From: an uncultured Rhodospirillales bacterium
GTDB lineage: Bacteria > Pseudomonadota > Alphaproteobacteria > Acetobacterales > Acetobacteraceae
Assembly: GCA_903928895.1 (NCBI GenBank)
Contig: CAIYSR010000150.1
Coordinates: 92,847 to 156,846, forward strand
Direction of reading: 5' to 3'
DNA length: 64,000 nucleotides
The notes under the pieces are model-generated. The model made no database searches. It was given only the letters and a program-made list of their open reading frames with translations, and was not told where the DNA came from. The translations under genes and the position numbers were made by a program. Shown here piece by piece: positions 25,944-35,353 of the stretch (positions are counted from its first letter, which is position 1; each line of letters begins with the position of its first letter).

Positions 25944-26745
25944 GGCGGCGGCGCACCCGGTTGCCGCCAACGATACCCCCCTCGCCGAGGGGCTGCTGCT
26001 GCATCTGGACGGTTTCGACGGGCCGCTCGACCTGCTGCTCGAACTGGCCCGCGGCCAGAAGGTCGATCTCGCCCGCATCTCGATCCTTGCTCTGGTCGAC
26101 CAGTATCTTGTGGTGATCGAGGGGGCGCGGCGGGTTCGGCTGGAACTGGCGGCGGACTGGCTGGTGATGGCGGCGTGGCTGGCCTGGCTCAAATCCCGCC
26201 TGCTGCTGCCCAAGGGGCTCGAACCGGCCGATGAGGCGGAAATCGCCGCCGAGGTGCTGGCGGCCCGGCTGCGCGACCTCCAGGCGATTCGTGCCGCCGC
26301 GGTCTGGCTCGGCGCCCGCCCGCAGCTTGGCATCGAGGTGTTTGCGCGCGGCGCACCTGAAGCGTTCGCGGAGACGGAGACTGCCGGCATCACCGCGGAG
26401 CTCGGCGGTCTCATGCGCGCCTACATGGCGGCCCTGCGGCGCGGCACCAGGCACCGCAGCTACAAGCCGGCGCGGATTTCGCTGTGGGGGGTGAAGGACG
26501 CGCTCGCCCGCCTCGCCGTGCTGGTCGGCGTGCTGCCGGACTGGGCGGACCTCGCCCGCTTCCTGCCCGAGTCGATGACCGGCCCGCTCGAACGCCGTGC
26601 CGCGGTCGCCAGCACCCTCATCGCCAGCCTGGAAATGGCGAAAAGCGGCCTCCTCCGGCTGCGCCAGGAGGATGCTTTCGGCCCGATCCTGCTGCGCCGG
26701 CAGGATTTCGGCGTCGACGGGCGCACGGAGGAGAGCGATGGCTGA
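25936..26745 (+). CDS. scpA: Segregation and condensation protein ScpA
   Basis: A 269-residue kleisin. The N-terminal motif LDGFDGPLDLLLELARGQKVDL binds the SMC neck, and a C-terminal winged-helix segment follows. ScpA closes the SMC ring with ScpB during chromosome segregation. The GTG at 25936 lies inside the M50 gene. It overlaps scpB by 8 bases. Confidence 0.92.
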   Translation: MAEAAAHPVAANDTPLAEGLLLHLDGFDGPLDLLLELARGQKVDLARISILALVDQYLVVIEGARRVRLELAADWLVMAAWLAWLKSRLLLPKGLEPADEAEIAAEVLAARLRDLQAIRAAAVWLGARPQLGIEVFARGAPEAFAETETAGITAELGGLMRAYMAALRRGTRHRSYKPARISLWGVKDALARLAVLVGVLPDWADLARFLPESMTGPLERRAAVASTLIASLEMAKSGLLRLRQEDAFGPILLRRQDFGVDGRTEESDG

Positions 26746-27283
26746 CGCCGACCATATCCGGCTCGCCGAGGCCCTGGTCTTCGCTTCTGGTGTTCCGGTC
26801 AGCGATCGCGCCCTGACCCAGGCGCTGCCCGACGGCGCCGATGTCGCCGCCGTGATGGCCGCGCTGTGCGCCCAGTACGCCGGGCGCGGCGTCAGCCTGG
26901 TGGAAGCCGGCGGCGGCTGGCAGTTCCGCACCGCCGAGGACCTTGCGCCCCGGCTCAAGCGCGTCGTCAAGGTGCCGCGCCGGTTGCCGCGTGCGGCGAT
27001 GGAGACCTTGGCCATCGTCGCCTACCACCAGCCCGTCACCCGCGCCGAGGTCGAGGAAATCCGCGGCGCCGCCCTTTCCCAGGCCACGCTCGACGCCCTG
27101 CTCGATGCCAACATGATCATCCCCAGGGGCCGCAAGGAAACCCCCGGGCGCCCTACCTTGTGGGCGACCACGCCGGAGTTTCTCAGCCATTTCGGGCTGC
27201 CCGACCTGCGCGACCTGCCCCGCCGCGAGGACCTGCTGGTGGAGCCGCCGGCGCGCGGGGAGGAGGAGGCGGAAGGGACGTGA
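26738..27283 (+). CDS. scpB: Segregation and condensation protein ScpB
   Basis: A 181-residue protein of two winged helices: LAEALVFASGVPVSDRAL and the very conserved METLAIVAYHQPVTRAEVEEIRG, then GRPTLWATTPEFLSHFGL. It dimerises and binds ScpA. The ATG at 26738 has GGAGGAG upstream. An 88-base gap follows before tatB; this is where tatA would normally be. Confidence 0.93.
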   Translation: MADADHIRLAEALVFASGVPVSDRALTQALPDGADVAAVMAALCAQYAGRGVSLVEAGGGWQFRTAEDLAPRLKRVVKVPRRLPRAAMETLAIVAYHQPVTRAEVEEIRGAALSQATLDALLDANMIIPRGRKETPGRPTLWATTPEFLSHFGLPDLRDLPRREDLLVEPPARGEEEAEGT

Positions 27284-27371
27284 CGGCATGCGCGCCCCTC
27301 CGCCGCCTGGCCGGTTTCCTCCCGGTAGGGTTTCCTGCTAGCAGGGGCCGGCGCGGGAGGTTTGGGCACGG

Positions 27372-27821
27372 ATGTTTGATTTCGCCTGGTCGGAGATTGC
27401 GATAATCGGTGTGGTCGCCCTGGTGGCGATCGGGCCGAAGGACATGCCGGTGGCCATCCGCTCGGTCGCGGGGCTGGTCAAGAAGGCACGCAAGATGGCC
27501 TCCGAGTTCCAGACCCATGTCGACGAGATGGTGCGCGAGGCCGATCTTGGCGATCTCAAGAGCCAGATCGACGACATCAAGAATTTCGATATCGCGGGCG
27601 AGATCGAAAAGGCCGTCGATGCCGACGGTTCGATCCGTGATGCCTTCGCCACCGATCCGCTCGATGCCGCGTTCGGCGCCAGGTCCGGGGGCGCGTCCGC
27701 CTCTGCCGTGGCGGCGAAATGGACGCCACCGCCCAAGGCGCCACCGTCCTTCATTCCGCCGCAGATCGCCGCCCCGCCGCGCCCGCCGGCATTCGTTCCG
27801 CCTGACACCGTGCGTCACTGA
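27372..27821 (+). CDS. tatB: Sec-independent protein translocase TatB
   Basis: A 149-residue protein with one N-terminal helix (MFDFAWSEIAIIGVVALVAIGP), the glycine-proline hinge, an amphipathic helix, and a long Ala/Pro-rich tail. The Glu at position 8 (SEIAII) is characteristic of TatB as opposed to TatA. TatB with TatC recognises twin-arginine signals. No tatA precedes it in the gap after scpB; TatA must be encoded elsewhere. Confidence 0.92.
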   Translation: MFDFAWSEIAIIGVVALVAIGPKDMPVAIRSVAGLVKKARKMASEFQTHVDEMVREADLGDLKSQIDDIKNFDIAGEIEKAVDADGSIRDAFATDPLDAAFGARSGGASASAVAAKWTPPPKAPPSFIPPQIAAPPRPPAFVPPDTVRH

Positions 27822-27831
27822 GGTCATCAAG

Positions 27832-28611
27832 ATGGCGAAGCCCGACGAGGATGTGATCGACGACAAGCCGATGCCGCTGATGGAGCATCTGCTTGAACTG
27901 CGGACCCGGTTGATGTGGTCGATCGGCGCGTTCGTGATCGCGTTTGTGATATGCTATCATTATTCGGGACAGATCTATCTCTTCCTCGCCCAGCCGCTCG
28001 CCGATGTGTTCCGCGAGAATGGCGAGGTGCGCAAGATGATCTACACCTCGCTGACCGAGGCGTTCTTCACCTACATGAAGGTGGCGGTGTTCGGCGCCGC
28101 CTTCATCTCGTTTCCGGTGGTGGCGACGCAGTTGTGGATGTTTATCGCACCCGGGCTCTACCGCAGCGAGAAGAAGGCGATCGCGCCGTTCCTGGTGGCC
28201 TCGCCCATCCTGTTCGTGATGGGCGCCTCGGTGGTGTATTATCTCGTCATCCCGGTGGCCTGGAAGTTCTTTATCGGCTTTGAAATTCCGGCCGAGGGCA
28301 ACGGCTTGCCGATCGAGTTGCAGCCCAAGATCGGCGAATACCTCGACCTCGTGATGAAGCTGATCCTGGCCTTCGGCGTGGCTTTCCAGCTGCCGGTGGC
28401 ACTGTCGCTGATGGCCAAGGTCGGCATCGTCACCTCGGCCGGGTTGAAAAAGTTTCGCCGCTACGCGGTGGTGGTGATGACGGTGATTTCCGCGGTGCTG
28501 GCGCCGCCCGATCCGGGCAGCATGATCATGCTGGCGGTGCCGCTGATGGCGCTGTACGAGTTGTCGATCATTGCAGCGCGCTTTGTCGAGCCGAAGCGCA
28601 AAGAGGACTGA
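27832..28611 (+). CDS. tatC: Sec-independent protein translocase TatC
   Basis: A 259-residue six-helix protein. The early cytosolic motif MEHLLELRTRL, the periplasmic FxxYxK-like FFTYMKVAVF, FIAPGLYRSEKK and SAVLAPPDPGSMIML are typical. It is the signal-recognition core of the Tat translocase. It begins 10 bases after tatB. Three Tat-type leaders are encoded in the same window. Confidence 0.94.
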   Translation: MAKPDEDVIDDKPMPLMEHLLELRTRLMWSIGAFVIAFVICYHYSGQIYLFLAQPLADVFRENGEVRKMIYTSLTEAFFTYMKVAVFGAAFISFPVVATQLWMFIAPGLYRSEKKAIAPFLVASPILFVMGASVVYYLVIPVAWKFFIGFEIPAEGNGLPIELQPKIGEYLDLVMKLILAFGVAFQLPVALSLMAKVGIVTSAGLKKFRRYAVVVMTVISAVLAPPDPGSMIMLAVPLMALYELSIIAARFVEPKRKED

Positions 28612-28614
28612 GCC

Positions 28615-29253
28615 ATGCTCCGTATCGCCTGCCTGCACACTGTCGAGAGCAACATCGCCGTCTTCGAGGCGGCTTCGCGCGGGCTCGACGTGGTGTTGTC
28701 GCATCATGTCCGCGCCGACCTGCTGTCGCGCTCGGAGGTGGCGGGTGGGCTGACCGCCGAAATCGTTGATGAGGCCGCCGCGGTGCTGCGCGGGCTGGCG
28801 GGCGAGGCGGATGCGGTGTTGCTGACCTGCTCCACCGTCGGCCCCGCTGCCGAACAGGCGGCCGTTGGCGCTGGCGTGCCGATCCTGCGGGTTGATGGCG
28901 CCCTGGCCAGCCGGGCGGTGGCAGCGGCCGCGCAGGGCAGCAAGCGGGTGATCGCGCTGTGCGCGGTGCAGACCACGATCGAGCCGACGCGCAAGCTGTT
29001 CGAGCGCGCGGCCGAGGGCACCGGGGTTGCCATTGAGATGCGGATCGCCCCTGGCGCCTGGGATGCGTTCAAGTCGGGCGACACGGCGGGGTATCACCTT
29101 CTGGTCGCCGCGGCGGCCGATGCGCTCTATGCCGGCGGTGCCGATGTCATCGCACTTGCCCAGGCTTCCATGGCCGGAGGGGCGGCGTTGTGCGCCCACG
29201 GCACCCCATTGACCAGCCCCGCCGCCGGCCTCGCCGCGGCGGCCAAGGACTGA
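28615..29253 (+). CDS. Aspartate/glutamate racemase-family protein
   Basis: A 212-residue protein with the Asp/Glu/hydantoin racemase fold. The first catalytic Cys position is kept in LLTCSTVGP; the second half has [11 protein letters not shown], with no Cys where two-cysteine racemases carry one. It may be a one-Cys isomerase or a non-racemase member. It lies 3 bases after tatC and 4 bases before serS, inserted in a conserved operon, so it is probably co-expressed rather than functionally tied to Tat. Confidence 0.75.
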   Translation: MLRIACLHTVESNIAVFEAASRGLDVVLSHHVRADLLSRSEVAGGLTAEIVDEAAAVLRGLAGEADAVLLTCSTVGPAAEQAAVGAGVPILRVDGALASRAVAAAAQGSKRVIALCAVQTTIEPTRKLFERAAEGTGVAIEMRIAPGAWDAFKSGDTAGYHLLVAAAADALYAGGADVIALAQASMAGGAALCAHGTPLTSPAAGLAAAAKD

Positions 29254-29257
29254 GACC

Positions 29258-30526
29258 ATGCACGACATTCGCACCATCCGCACCGACGGCCCCGCCTTCG
29301 ACAGCGCGCTCGCCCGTCGCGGCCTGGCCCCCGCCTCGCCCGCCATTCTCGCCCGGGATTCCGAGCGCCGCGCAGGGCAAACCGCGTTGCAGGAGAAGCA
29401 GGCCCGTCGTAATGCCCTGGCCAAGGAGATCGGCACCGGCAAGCGTGCCGGCTCCGACACCTCGGCGCTCGAAGCCGAGGCGACAGCGCTGCGCAACGAG
29501 ATGGAAGGGCTGGAGAAATCCGCCGCTGAGATCGACCGCGAGATTTTCGACACGCTCGCCGGCATCCCCAACCTGCTTGACCCCGACGTGCCCGACGGCG
29601 CCGACGAGAGCGCCAACAAGGCGCTGAAATACTGGGGCGAGGTGCGCGATCTCGGGTTCCAGCCGAAGCAGCATTTCGAGCTCGGCGAGGCGCTGGGGAT
29701 GATGGATTTCGCCAATGCGTCGAAAATCGCCGGCGCCCGCTTCACCATCCTGCGTGGCAAGCTGGCGCGGCTGGAGCGCGCGCTCGGGCAGTTCATGATC
29801 AACCTGCACACCACCGAGCACGGTTACGAGGAACATATCGTGCCGTTGCTGGTGAACGACGCGACCATGTTCGGCACCAACCAGTTGCCCAAGTTCGCCG
29901 AGGATTCCTTCCGTACGACCGACGGGCGTTGGCTGATCGCGACCTCGGAGATCTCGCTCACCAACATGGCGGCCGGGGAAATCATCCCGGAGAAGACCCT
30001 GCCGATCCGGGTGACGGCGCTGACCGAGTGCTTCCGCTCCGAGGCCGGCTCCGCCGGGCGCGACACCCGCGGCATGCTGCGCCAGCACCAGTTCCGCAAA
30101 TGCGAGCTGGTCTCGATCGTGCATCCCGACCACAGCGTCGATGAGCAGGAGCGCATGACCGCCTGCGCCGAGCGGGTGCTGGAGCTGCTCCAGATCCCCT
30201 ATCGCCGTGTCGTGCTCTGTGCCGGCGATACCGGGTTCGGCGCCGTGCGGACCTTCGACCTCGAAGTCTGGCTGCCCGGCCAGCAGGCCTGGCGCGAGAT
30301 TTCCTCTTGCTCGAATACGCGGGATTTCCAGGCCCGGCGCATGAACGCGCGGTATCGCGGTGGTGACGGCAAGGTGGCCTATGTCCACACGCTGAATGGC
30401 TCCGGCGTGGCGGTGGGCCGGGCGCTGATCGCGGTGATGGAGAACTACCAGCAGGCGGACGGGTCGATCCTGGTGCCTGAGGTGGTGAAGCCGTACATGG
30501 GCGGAATCGAAGTTATTTCCGTGTAA
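29258..30526 (+). CDS. serS: Seryl-tRNA synthetase SerS
   Basis: A 422-residue class II synthetase. An N-terminal coiled-coil arm (about residues 30-100) binds the tRNA-Ser long arm. Motif 2 ([18 protein letters not shown]) and motif 3 ([19 protein letters not shown]) form the active site. It attaches serine to tRNA-Ser and tRNA-Sec. In many alphaproteobacteria surE and pcm follow; here a Gfo/Idh/MocA gene follows instead. Confidence 0.95.
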   Translation: MHDIRTIRTDGPAFDSALARRGLAPASPAILARDSERRAGQTALQEKQARRNALAKEIGTGKRAGSDTSALEAEATALRNEMEGLEKSAAEIDREIFDTLAGIPNLLDPDVPDGADESANKALKYWGEVRDLGFQPKQHFELGEALGMMDFANASKIAGARFTILRGKLARLERALGQFMINLHTTEHGYEEHIVPLLVNDATMFGTNQLPKFAEDSFRTTDGRWLIATSEISLTNMAAGEIIPEKTLPIRVTALTECFRSEAGSAGRDTRGMLRQHQFRKCELVSIVHPDHSVDEQERMTACAERVLELLQIPYRRVVLCAGDTGFGAVRTFDLEVWLPGQQAWREISSCSNTRDFQARRMNARYRGGDGKVAYVHTLNGSGVAVGRALIAVMENYQQADGSILVPEVVKPYMGGIEVISV

Positions 30527-30539
30527 GGGAGACCACGAC

Positions 30540-31547
30540 ATGGCGCTGCGCTTCGGAGTGATCGGGTTGGATCATCGGCATGTCTACGAGCTGACCCAAT
30601 ATCTGATCGACGCCGGCATGGAGTGTGCGGGCTACTGGCCGGTCACCTCCGATCCCGGCGTGTTGGAGGGCTATCGCAAGCGTTTCCCGGGTCTGCCCGA
30701 AGTGGCGGAGCAGGCCCGGCTGCTGGAGGACCCGACGATCCAGGTGATCGTCACCGCCGCCATTCCGCGCGACCGCGCCGCTATCGCCGTCGCGGCGATG
30801 CGGCATGGCAAGGACGTGCTGGTGGACAAGCCCGGCCTGACAGATTTCGCCCAGCTTGCCGAGGTGGAGCGGGTGATCGCCGAAACCGGACGGATCTTCT
30901 CGGTCTGCTTCTCCGAGCGCTTCCAGACCCCCTCGACCGCGGTGGCGCTGGAACTGGTGCGGTCTGGCGCCATCGGCCGCGTGGTGCAGACCGTGGGGCT
31001 CGGGCCGCACCGTCTCAACCGGCCGCTGCGGCCCGGCTGGTTCTGGGACGCCGCAACCTATGGCGGCATCCTGGTCGACATCGCGAGCCACCAGATCGAC
31101 CAGTTCATCGTCTTCACCGAGAGCACCAGGCCCGAGATCGCCTTCGCCTCGGTCGGCAAATACGCGGTCGGCAACGGGTTCGAGGATTTCGGCGAGATCG
31201 TGCTGCGCAGCGAATGCGCCAGTGGCTACATCCGGGTCGACTGGTTCACCCCGGACGGGCTGCCGACCTGGGGCGACGGGCGGCTGACCATCCTGGGCAC
31301 CGAGGGCACCATCGAGCTGCGCAAATATCTCGATATCGAGGGCCGGCCCGGCACCGATCATCTGTTTCTGGCCGACCGCAAGGGCACCAGTCACATCGCC
31401 TGCGAAGGTCGGAAGCTGACCTATTTCCGCGATTTCGCCGCCGACGTGCGCGACCGCACAGAGACCGCGATGCCGCAGGCCCATGCGCTCACGGTCTGTC
31501 GCCTCGCGCTCCAGGCCCAAGCCCAGGCGGTTCCCACCGCCGGCTAA
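30540..31547 (+). CDS. Gfo/Idh/MocA-family oxidoreductase
   Basis: A 335-residue protein: an N-terminal Rossmann domain (FGVIGLDHRHVYEL), the KDVLVDKPGL motif carrying the conserved Lys-Pro, and a C-terminal alpha/beta domain with GGILVDIASHQIDQF (His as likely proton relay). Members oxidise or reduce sugars and cyclitols with NAD(P). The substrate is unknown. It is 13 bases after serS and may be the last gene of that run; an AT-richer gap follows. Confidence 0.85.
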   Translation: MALRFGVIGLDHRHVYELTQYLIDAGMECAGYWPVTSDPGVLEGYRKRFPGLPEVAEQARLLEDPTIQVIVTAAIPRDRAAIAVAAMRHGKDVLVDKPGLTDFAQLAEVERVIAETGRIFSVCFSERFQTPSTAVALELVRSGAIGRVVQTVGLGPHRLNRPLRPGWFWDAATYGGILVDIASHQIDQFIVFTESTRPEIAFASVGKYAVGNGFEDFGEIVLRSECASGYIRVDWFTPDGLPTWGDGRLTILGTEGTIELRKYLDIEGRPGTDHLFLADRKGTSHIACEGRKLTYFRDFAADVRDRTETAMPQAHALTVCRLALQAQAQAVPTAG

Positions 31548-31657
31548 ATCCGCGCCCGCGTCCCGGATTTGAGCCTCCCGGGTGCTCCGCGCCCGGAAGG
31601 CGCTGGCGTTGGCGAGCCGGAATCCTATACATAAATTTACACAAAAAAGTGAAAATC

Positions 31658-31693
31658 CTGACGATTCTACTCAGTGCGTCAGTTTGGCGTCAG
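31658..31693. promoter_or_regulatory. Three CGTCAG motifs upstream of a glycosyltransferase
   Basis: CGTCAG occurs at 31677-31682 and 31688-31693, 11 bases apart (one helical turn), and inverted as CTGACG at 31658-31663. They lie in an AT-rich leader (31620-31752) before the GT2-like gene. This is a plausible regulator-binding array; no matching regulator is identified in the window. Confidence 0.35.
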
Positions 31694-31752
31694 AATTTCG
31701 TGATATATGCGTCCAAATGCGTGGTACGTCTCTTTTTACGGAAAATCGATCG

Positions 31753-32685
31753 ATGGTTCCATTCGATCTCGACGCACAATCTAGCCCGAGCTTCGCGGCC
31801 GGCACGGCGCCGCGGCTGCGGGTCGCCGTGGTGACCATGGTGTACAACGAGCCGGTCTTCCCGCCGATCTGGCTGCGACACTATGCCGGTCTGGTCGGCG
31901 TCGAGAACTGTCTGGTGGTGGATCACGGCAGCGATGACGGGTCCACGCGTGATTTGCGCGGCGCCGGCACCATCCGGTTGCCGCGCACGGCGCTGCGGGA
32001 GCAGGAGCGCTGCGCCTTCATCTCCGATCTCTGCCGCGGACTGCTGCGCTACCACGATGCGGTGATCTACACCGATGTCGACGAGTTGCTGGTGGTCGAC
32101 CCCGCCCGCCATGGCAGCCTCGATGCGCTGTTGCGTCAGGAACAGGCGCCGGTGATCCGCGCCATCGGGTTCAATGTTCGCCAGTTGACCGGCATCGAGG
32201 GGCCGCTTGATCTCGCGCGGCCAGTCTCCCGCCAGCGGCGCATGGTCCAGCTCGTCACCTGCATGTTCAAGCCGCTCGTGGTACGCGAGGCGGTGCGCTG
32301 GGCCCCCGGGTTCCATGATTGCGACCTGCCGACGGCATTCGCACCGCTGTTCCTGTTCCATCTGCGCCTGGCCGACCGCGATATCGCGCTGGGTCGTCTG
32401 GCCAAGACTCGGGCACAGGACTGGAGCTGCCCGCTGGACGCGGCGGCGGCAAAGCACCAGCTGATCCCCGATGCGGAGATGATCGCCGGCCTCGATCGGG
32501 CGGTCGCACTCCCGCGCCAGCACGGGATGGACTTCGATATCACCGAGCCGCCGCTGCGCGATCTGCTCGCGATGATCATCGCCGAGGAGGCACAGGGGCT
32601 GCGCGACGATATCTATCGCATCGGCATCAACCGCGCGGCCGCCGAGTTGTGGGCCCTGCCGCGGCGGTTGGTCGGGACGTTCTGA
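31753..32685 (+). CDS. Glycosyltransferase family 2-like protein
   Basis: A 310-residue protein. VAVVTMVYNEPVFPPIWLRHY is the start of a GT-A nucleotide-sugar fold, and YTDVDELLV carries the DxD metal motif. The layout matches the short GT2/GT92-like enzymes (Glyco_tranf_2_4), not processive synthases; no membrane helix is seen. The frame is open to 31582, but that part is AT-rich with poor codon use, so the ATG at 31753 is preferred; an ATG at 31717 is possible. It converges with a GT61-like gene only 6 bases away. Confidence 0.8.
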   Translation: MVPFDLDAQSSPSFAAGTAPRLRVAVVTMVYNEPVFPPIWLRHYAGLVGVENCLVVDHGSDDGSTRDLRGAGTIRLPRTALREQERCAFISDLCRGLLRYHDAVIYTDVDELLVVDPARHGSLDALLRQEQAPVIRAIGFNVRQLTGIEGPLDLARPVSRQRRMVQLVTCMFKPLVVREAVRWAPGFHDCDLPTAFAPLFLFHLRLADRDIALGRLAKTRAQDWSCPLDAAAAKHQLIPDAEMIAGLDRAVALPRQHGMDFDITEPPLRDLLAMIIAEEAQGLRDDIYRIGINRAAAELWALPRRLVGTF

Positions 32686-32691
32686 AAATCA

Positions 32692-33846
32692 TCAAGCTCT
32701 GAGGAAGCGTCGTATGTGCGGCAAAACGGCCCGCACATCGATCGACCAGCTGCCATCGGCAGCCGGCGTGCCAAGGATCATTCCGTAGTCGAGACTCAGA
32801 GAAGCGAACAGGTTGGCATGACGGTCGACGAAACGAGGATCGCTCTCGAAGGAGAGTAGGCGTGTCCCGGGCCGGCAAAACACGGCATTGAACATGCCAC
32901 CGCCGCCGAGGCCTGCGACCACATCCGCCGTCGCGAAGAGCGCCATCTGGTCCTCCGCGGAGAGCTGTTCGGGTTCGACAATGGTGAAGCCGAGTGGAGC
33001 GAAAACGGCAATCAATTCGGCCTCGTTGCGCAAAAGGCGGTGGTCGTCGCGCGAGCGGGAGCGGCGCGAGACAAAGATGCGTGATGCGGGCGGGATGTCG
33101 CCCACGCCGGTGGCCAGGGTACGGAAGAGAGCCCGCTCGCTGGGGGCGATATGAAAATCCATGCGAGGCGTGCGCTGGAGGTCCACTGATTCAAAAAGAT
33201 AAGGATGCAGTGGGTCGTGCTCAACGACGCGGCCTGGATCGATGTCCAGCCGGTTGAACAATGCGCGCATGTTCGGATGGTTCAGATGGACAAATAAGTT
33301 GTCGTAGGAAACGCCGCTGTTGCGGAACCACTCAAGTGCAGGCAGGCTCGAGACTAGGAACAGGCCCCAGTGGTGCGGCTCGTGGGGCGTCGCGAACATC
33401 GTGCGTCCCGGAATGTATTGGGCGTCAGCCAGCGCTTGCTCCGAGATCGCCAGCCCGTCGTCCAAAATAGCAATGCCGGCGGTACGGCCGGCGAGGCTCT
33501 CTCGGTCTCGGGTGGCGAGGTTGCGAGCATGATATTCGCCGGTGGCGTAGTAGCTGTTCTGAAATAGATCTCCCAGGATGAAGCAATCTGACCAGACGAG
33601 TCCGGCATCTTCAAACCGGTCAAGCACCTTGGGGACGGTAAGGCGCTCTGCGGTATCCAACATGCGAAGCGGCAGGGCCTCGCCGACAGCGGATGCCAGC
33701 ATGCTGGGGCGTGGTCGCCTCCAGGGGGAGGCTGGATGGAGAATGTCTCTCTGGGCAACTCGGTGATGGCGGCCCGGGCCCCCGAAGCTCAACCGGCGCA
33801 GGGCGGCGGCCGGCCCTTGCAAACCCGGGTTTCCATCTCGGCTCAT
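32692..33846 (-). CDS. Glycosyltransferase 61-family (DUF563) protein
   Basis: A 384-residue protein. The C-terminal half has the GT61 pattern: a segment IFVSRRSRSRDDHRLLRNEAEL, then FTIVEPEQLSAEDQMALFATADVVAGLGGGGMFNAVFC, the region that in DUF563 proteins forms the nucleotide-sugar site. These enzymes build capsular or surface polysaccharides. Its ATG overlaps the stop of the DUF815 ATPase gene (ATGA). The first 55 residues are Arg/Pro-rich and unlike the rest, so an internal start cannot be excluded. Confidence 0.75.
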   Translation of the reverse strand: MSRDGNPGLQGPAAALRRLSFGGPGRHHRVAQRDILHPASPWRRPRPSMLASAVGEALPLRMLDTAERLTVPKVLDRFEDAGLVWSDCFILGDLFQNSYYATGEYHARNLATRDRESLAGRTAGIAILDDGLAISEQALADAQYIPGRTMFATPHEPHHWGLFLVSSLPALEWFRNSGVSYDNLFVHLNHPNMRALFNRLDIDPGRVVEHDPLHPYLFESVDLQRTPRMDFHIAPSERALFRTLATGVGDIPPASRIFVSRRSRSRDDHRLLRNEAELIAVFAPLGFTIVEPEQLSAEDQMALFATADVVAGLGGGGMFNAVFCRPGTRLLSFESDPRFVDRHANLFASLSLDYGMILGTPAADGSWSIDVRAVLPHIRRFLRA

Positions 33847-34697
33847 TTGGCAGAAATGCCGAGGCGGCCGGCCACCTCCTGGATGTATTGCCAGGCGACG
33901 CGGCCGGAGCGGGCGCCGCGGGTGATGGACCACTCCACCGCACCTTTGTGCAGGTCCTCGCGGCTCAGCGTGATGCCGAGCGCGTCGGCGTAGCCGTCGA
34001 TCATGGCGAAGAAAATGTCCTGGTCGCAGGGGTGGAAGCCGATCCACAGGCCGAAGCGGTCGGACAGGGAGACCTTTTCCTCTACCGCCTCGTTGGCGTG
34101 GATGGCGGTGGAGCGCTCGTTCTCGATCATGTCGCGCGGCATGAGGTGACGGCGGTTGGAGGTGGCGTAGAACAGGACATTGGCCGGCCGGCCCTCGATT
34201 CCGCCATCGAGCACGGATTTCAGCGCCTTGTAGTCGGCGTCCTCGCGTTCGAAGGAGAGGTCGTCGCAGAAGATCAGGCAGCGTCGGCGCTCGCCGCGGA
34301 GCAGCCGCAGCAGTTCCGGCAGGGTGGAGATGTCCTCGCGGTGGATCTCGATCAGCGCCAGGCTGCCGGGATGGACCTCATTGCAGGTGGCGTGGGCGGC
34401 CTTGATCAGGGAAGACTTGCCCATGCCGCGCGCGCCCCAGAGCATGGTGTTGTTGGCGGGAAAGCCGCGGGCGAAGCGCATGGTGTTGTCGAGCAGGATC
34501 GATTTGGCGCGGTCGATGCCGAGCAGCAGATCGATACCGACGCGGCTGACGGCGGCGACCGGGATCAGCATCGCCGGCGTCGGCTGCCAGACGAAGGCAT
34601 CGGCATCGGCCAGTACGACCTTGGCGGCGGGGGGGGGCGCGAGGCGTTCGAGCGCCTCGGCGATGCGGGCGGCCAGCGCGATCAGGTCCTGATTCAT
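33843..34697 (-). CDS. DUF815-family ATP-binding protein
   Basis: A 284-residue AAA-type ATPase: Walker A GARGMGKSSL near residue 90, Walker B RRCLIFCDDLSF, and the highly conserved ATSNRRHLMPRDM (sensor region). DUF815 proteins are widespread and poorly characterised. It is divergent from yajC across 95 bases and is translationally coupled to the following GT61 gene. Confidence 0.85.
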   Translation of the reverse strand: MNQDLIALAARIAEALERLAPPPAAKVVLADADAFVWQPTPAMLIPVAAVSRVGIDLLLGIDRAKSILLDNTMRFARGFPANNTMLWGARGMGKSSLIKAAHATCNEVHPGSLALIEIHREDISTLPELLRLLRGERRRCLIFCDDLSFEREDADYKALKSVLDGGIEGRPANVLFYATSNRRHLMPRDMIENERSTAIHANEAVEEKVSLSDRFGLWIGFHPCDQDIFFAMIDGYADALGITLSREDLHKGAVEWSITRGARSGRVAWQYIQEVAGRLGISAK

Positions 34698-34792
34698 CGT
34701 TTCGTCTTTCGGGTGGGCGGAATGGGTGCTTGACGCAGAGGGGGCGGAAACTATGGTCCCGCCCTTGTCACCGCAACCCGGAAGCCAGTTTC

Positions 34793-35128
34793 ATGCTCAT
34801 TTCTCCCGCCTACGCCCAGGACGCCGCCGGCCTGATGGGTGGCGCCGTGCAGTTCGCGCCGCTCGTGCTGATTTTCGCCGTGTTCTATTTCCTGCTAATC
34901 CGCCCGCAGCAGCAGCGCCAGAAAGAGATGAAGGCGATGCTGGGGGCGCTCAAACGCGGCGACAAGGTGGTCACCGGCGGCGGCATCGTCGGCACCGTGA
35001 CCAAGGCCAAGGACAACGATGTTGAGGTCGAGATCGCCGAGGGGGTGCGCGTCAATGTGCTGCGTGATACCATCGCCAGCGTGATCAACCCCAAGCCGGC
35101 CAATGACAGCAAGCCCGCTAAGGGCTGA
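34793..35128 (+). CDS. yajC: Preprotein translocase accessory subunit YajC
   Basis: A 111-residue protein with one helix (PLVLIFAVFYFLLI), the invariant RPQQQRQKEM immediately after it, and the KRGDKVVTGGGIVGTV basic patch. YajC binds SecDF in the inner membrane. The ATG at 34793 is chosen because the family starts close to the helix; the frame is open to 34730. The normally adjacent secD and secF are absent downstream. Confidence 0.92.
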   Translation: MLISPAYAQDAAGLMGGAVQFAPLVLIFAVFYFLLIRPQQQRQKEMKAMLGALKRGDKVVTGGGIVGTVTKAKDNDVEVEIAEGVRVNVLRDTIASVINPKPANDSKPAKG

Positions 35129-35353
35129 ACCTGGCGTCGAATTCGCGGAATAGCCGGGCGGCCCTGTGCGTCATCCCAGTGACAGTACAGAGCCTCGTTC
35201 AAATATCAGCCCAACTATTCACACCAAGGTGACACACATCGTTCATCGCGATGCCAGTCAAAATGTCGCTCGGGGCCGCTAGTCTCGACCGCAATAAATG
35301 CTGAACATGTGGTGGACTAGCTTATCAGTTTCGCTCCCTGCGACGACTGTTCC

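Noticed and set aside
29780..30100. A frame opposite serS considered as an antisense gene
   Set aside because: No domain or signal; serS itself is unambiguous.
35129..35353. A possible small RNA or riboswitch in the gap after yajC
   Set aside because: No stable hairpin with a T run or known aptamer motif was found; only scattered short repeats are present.
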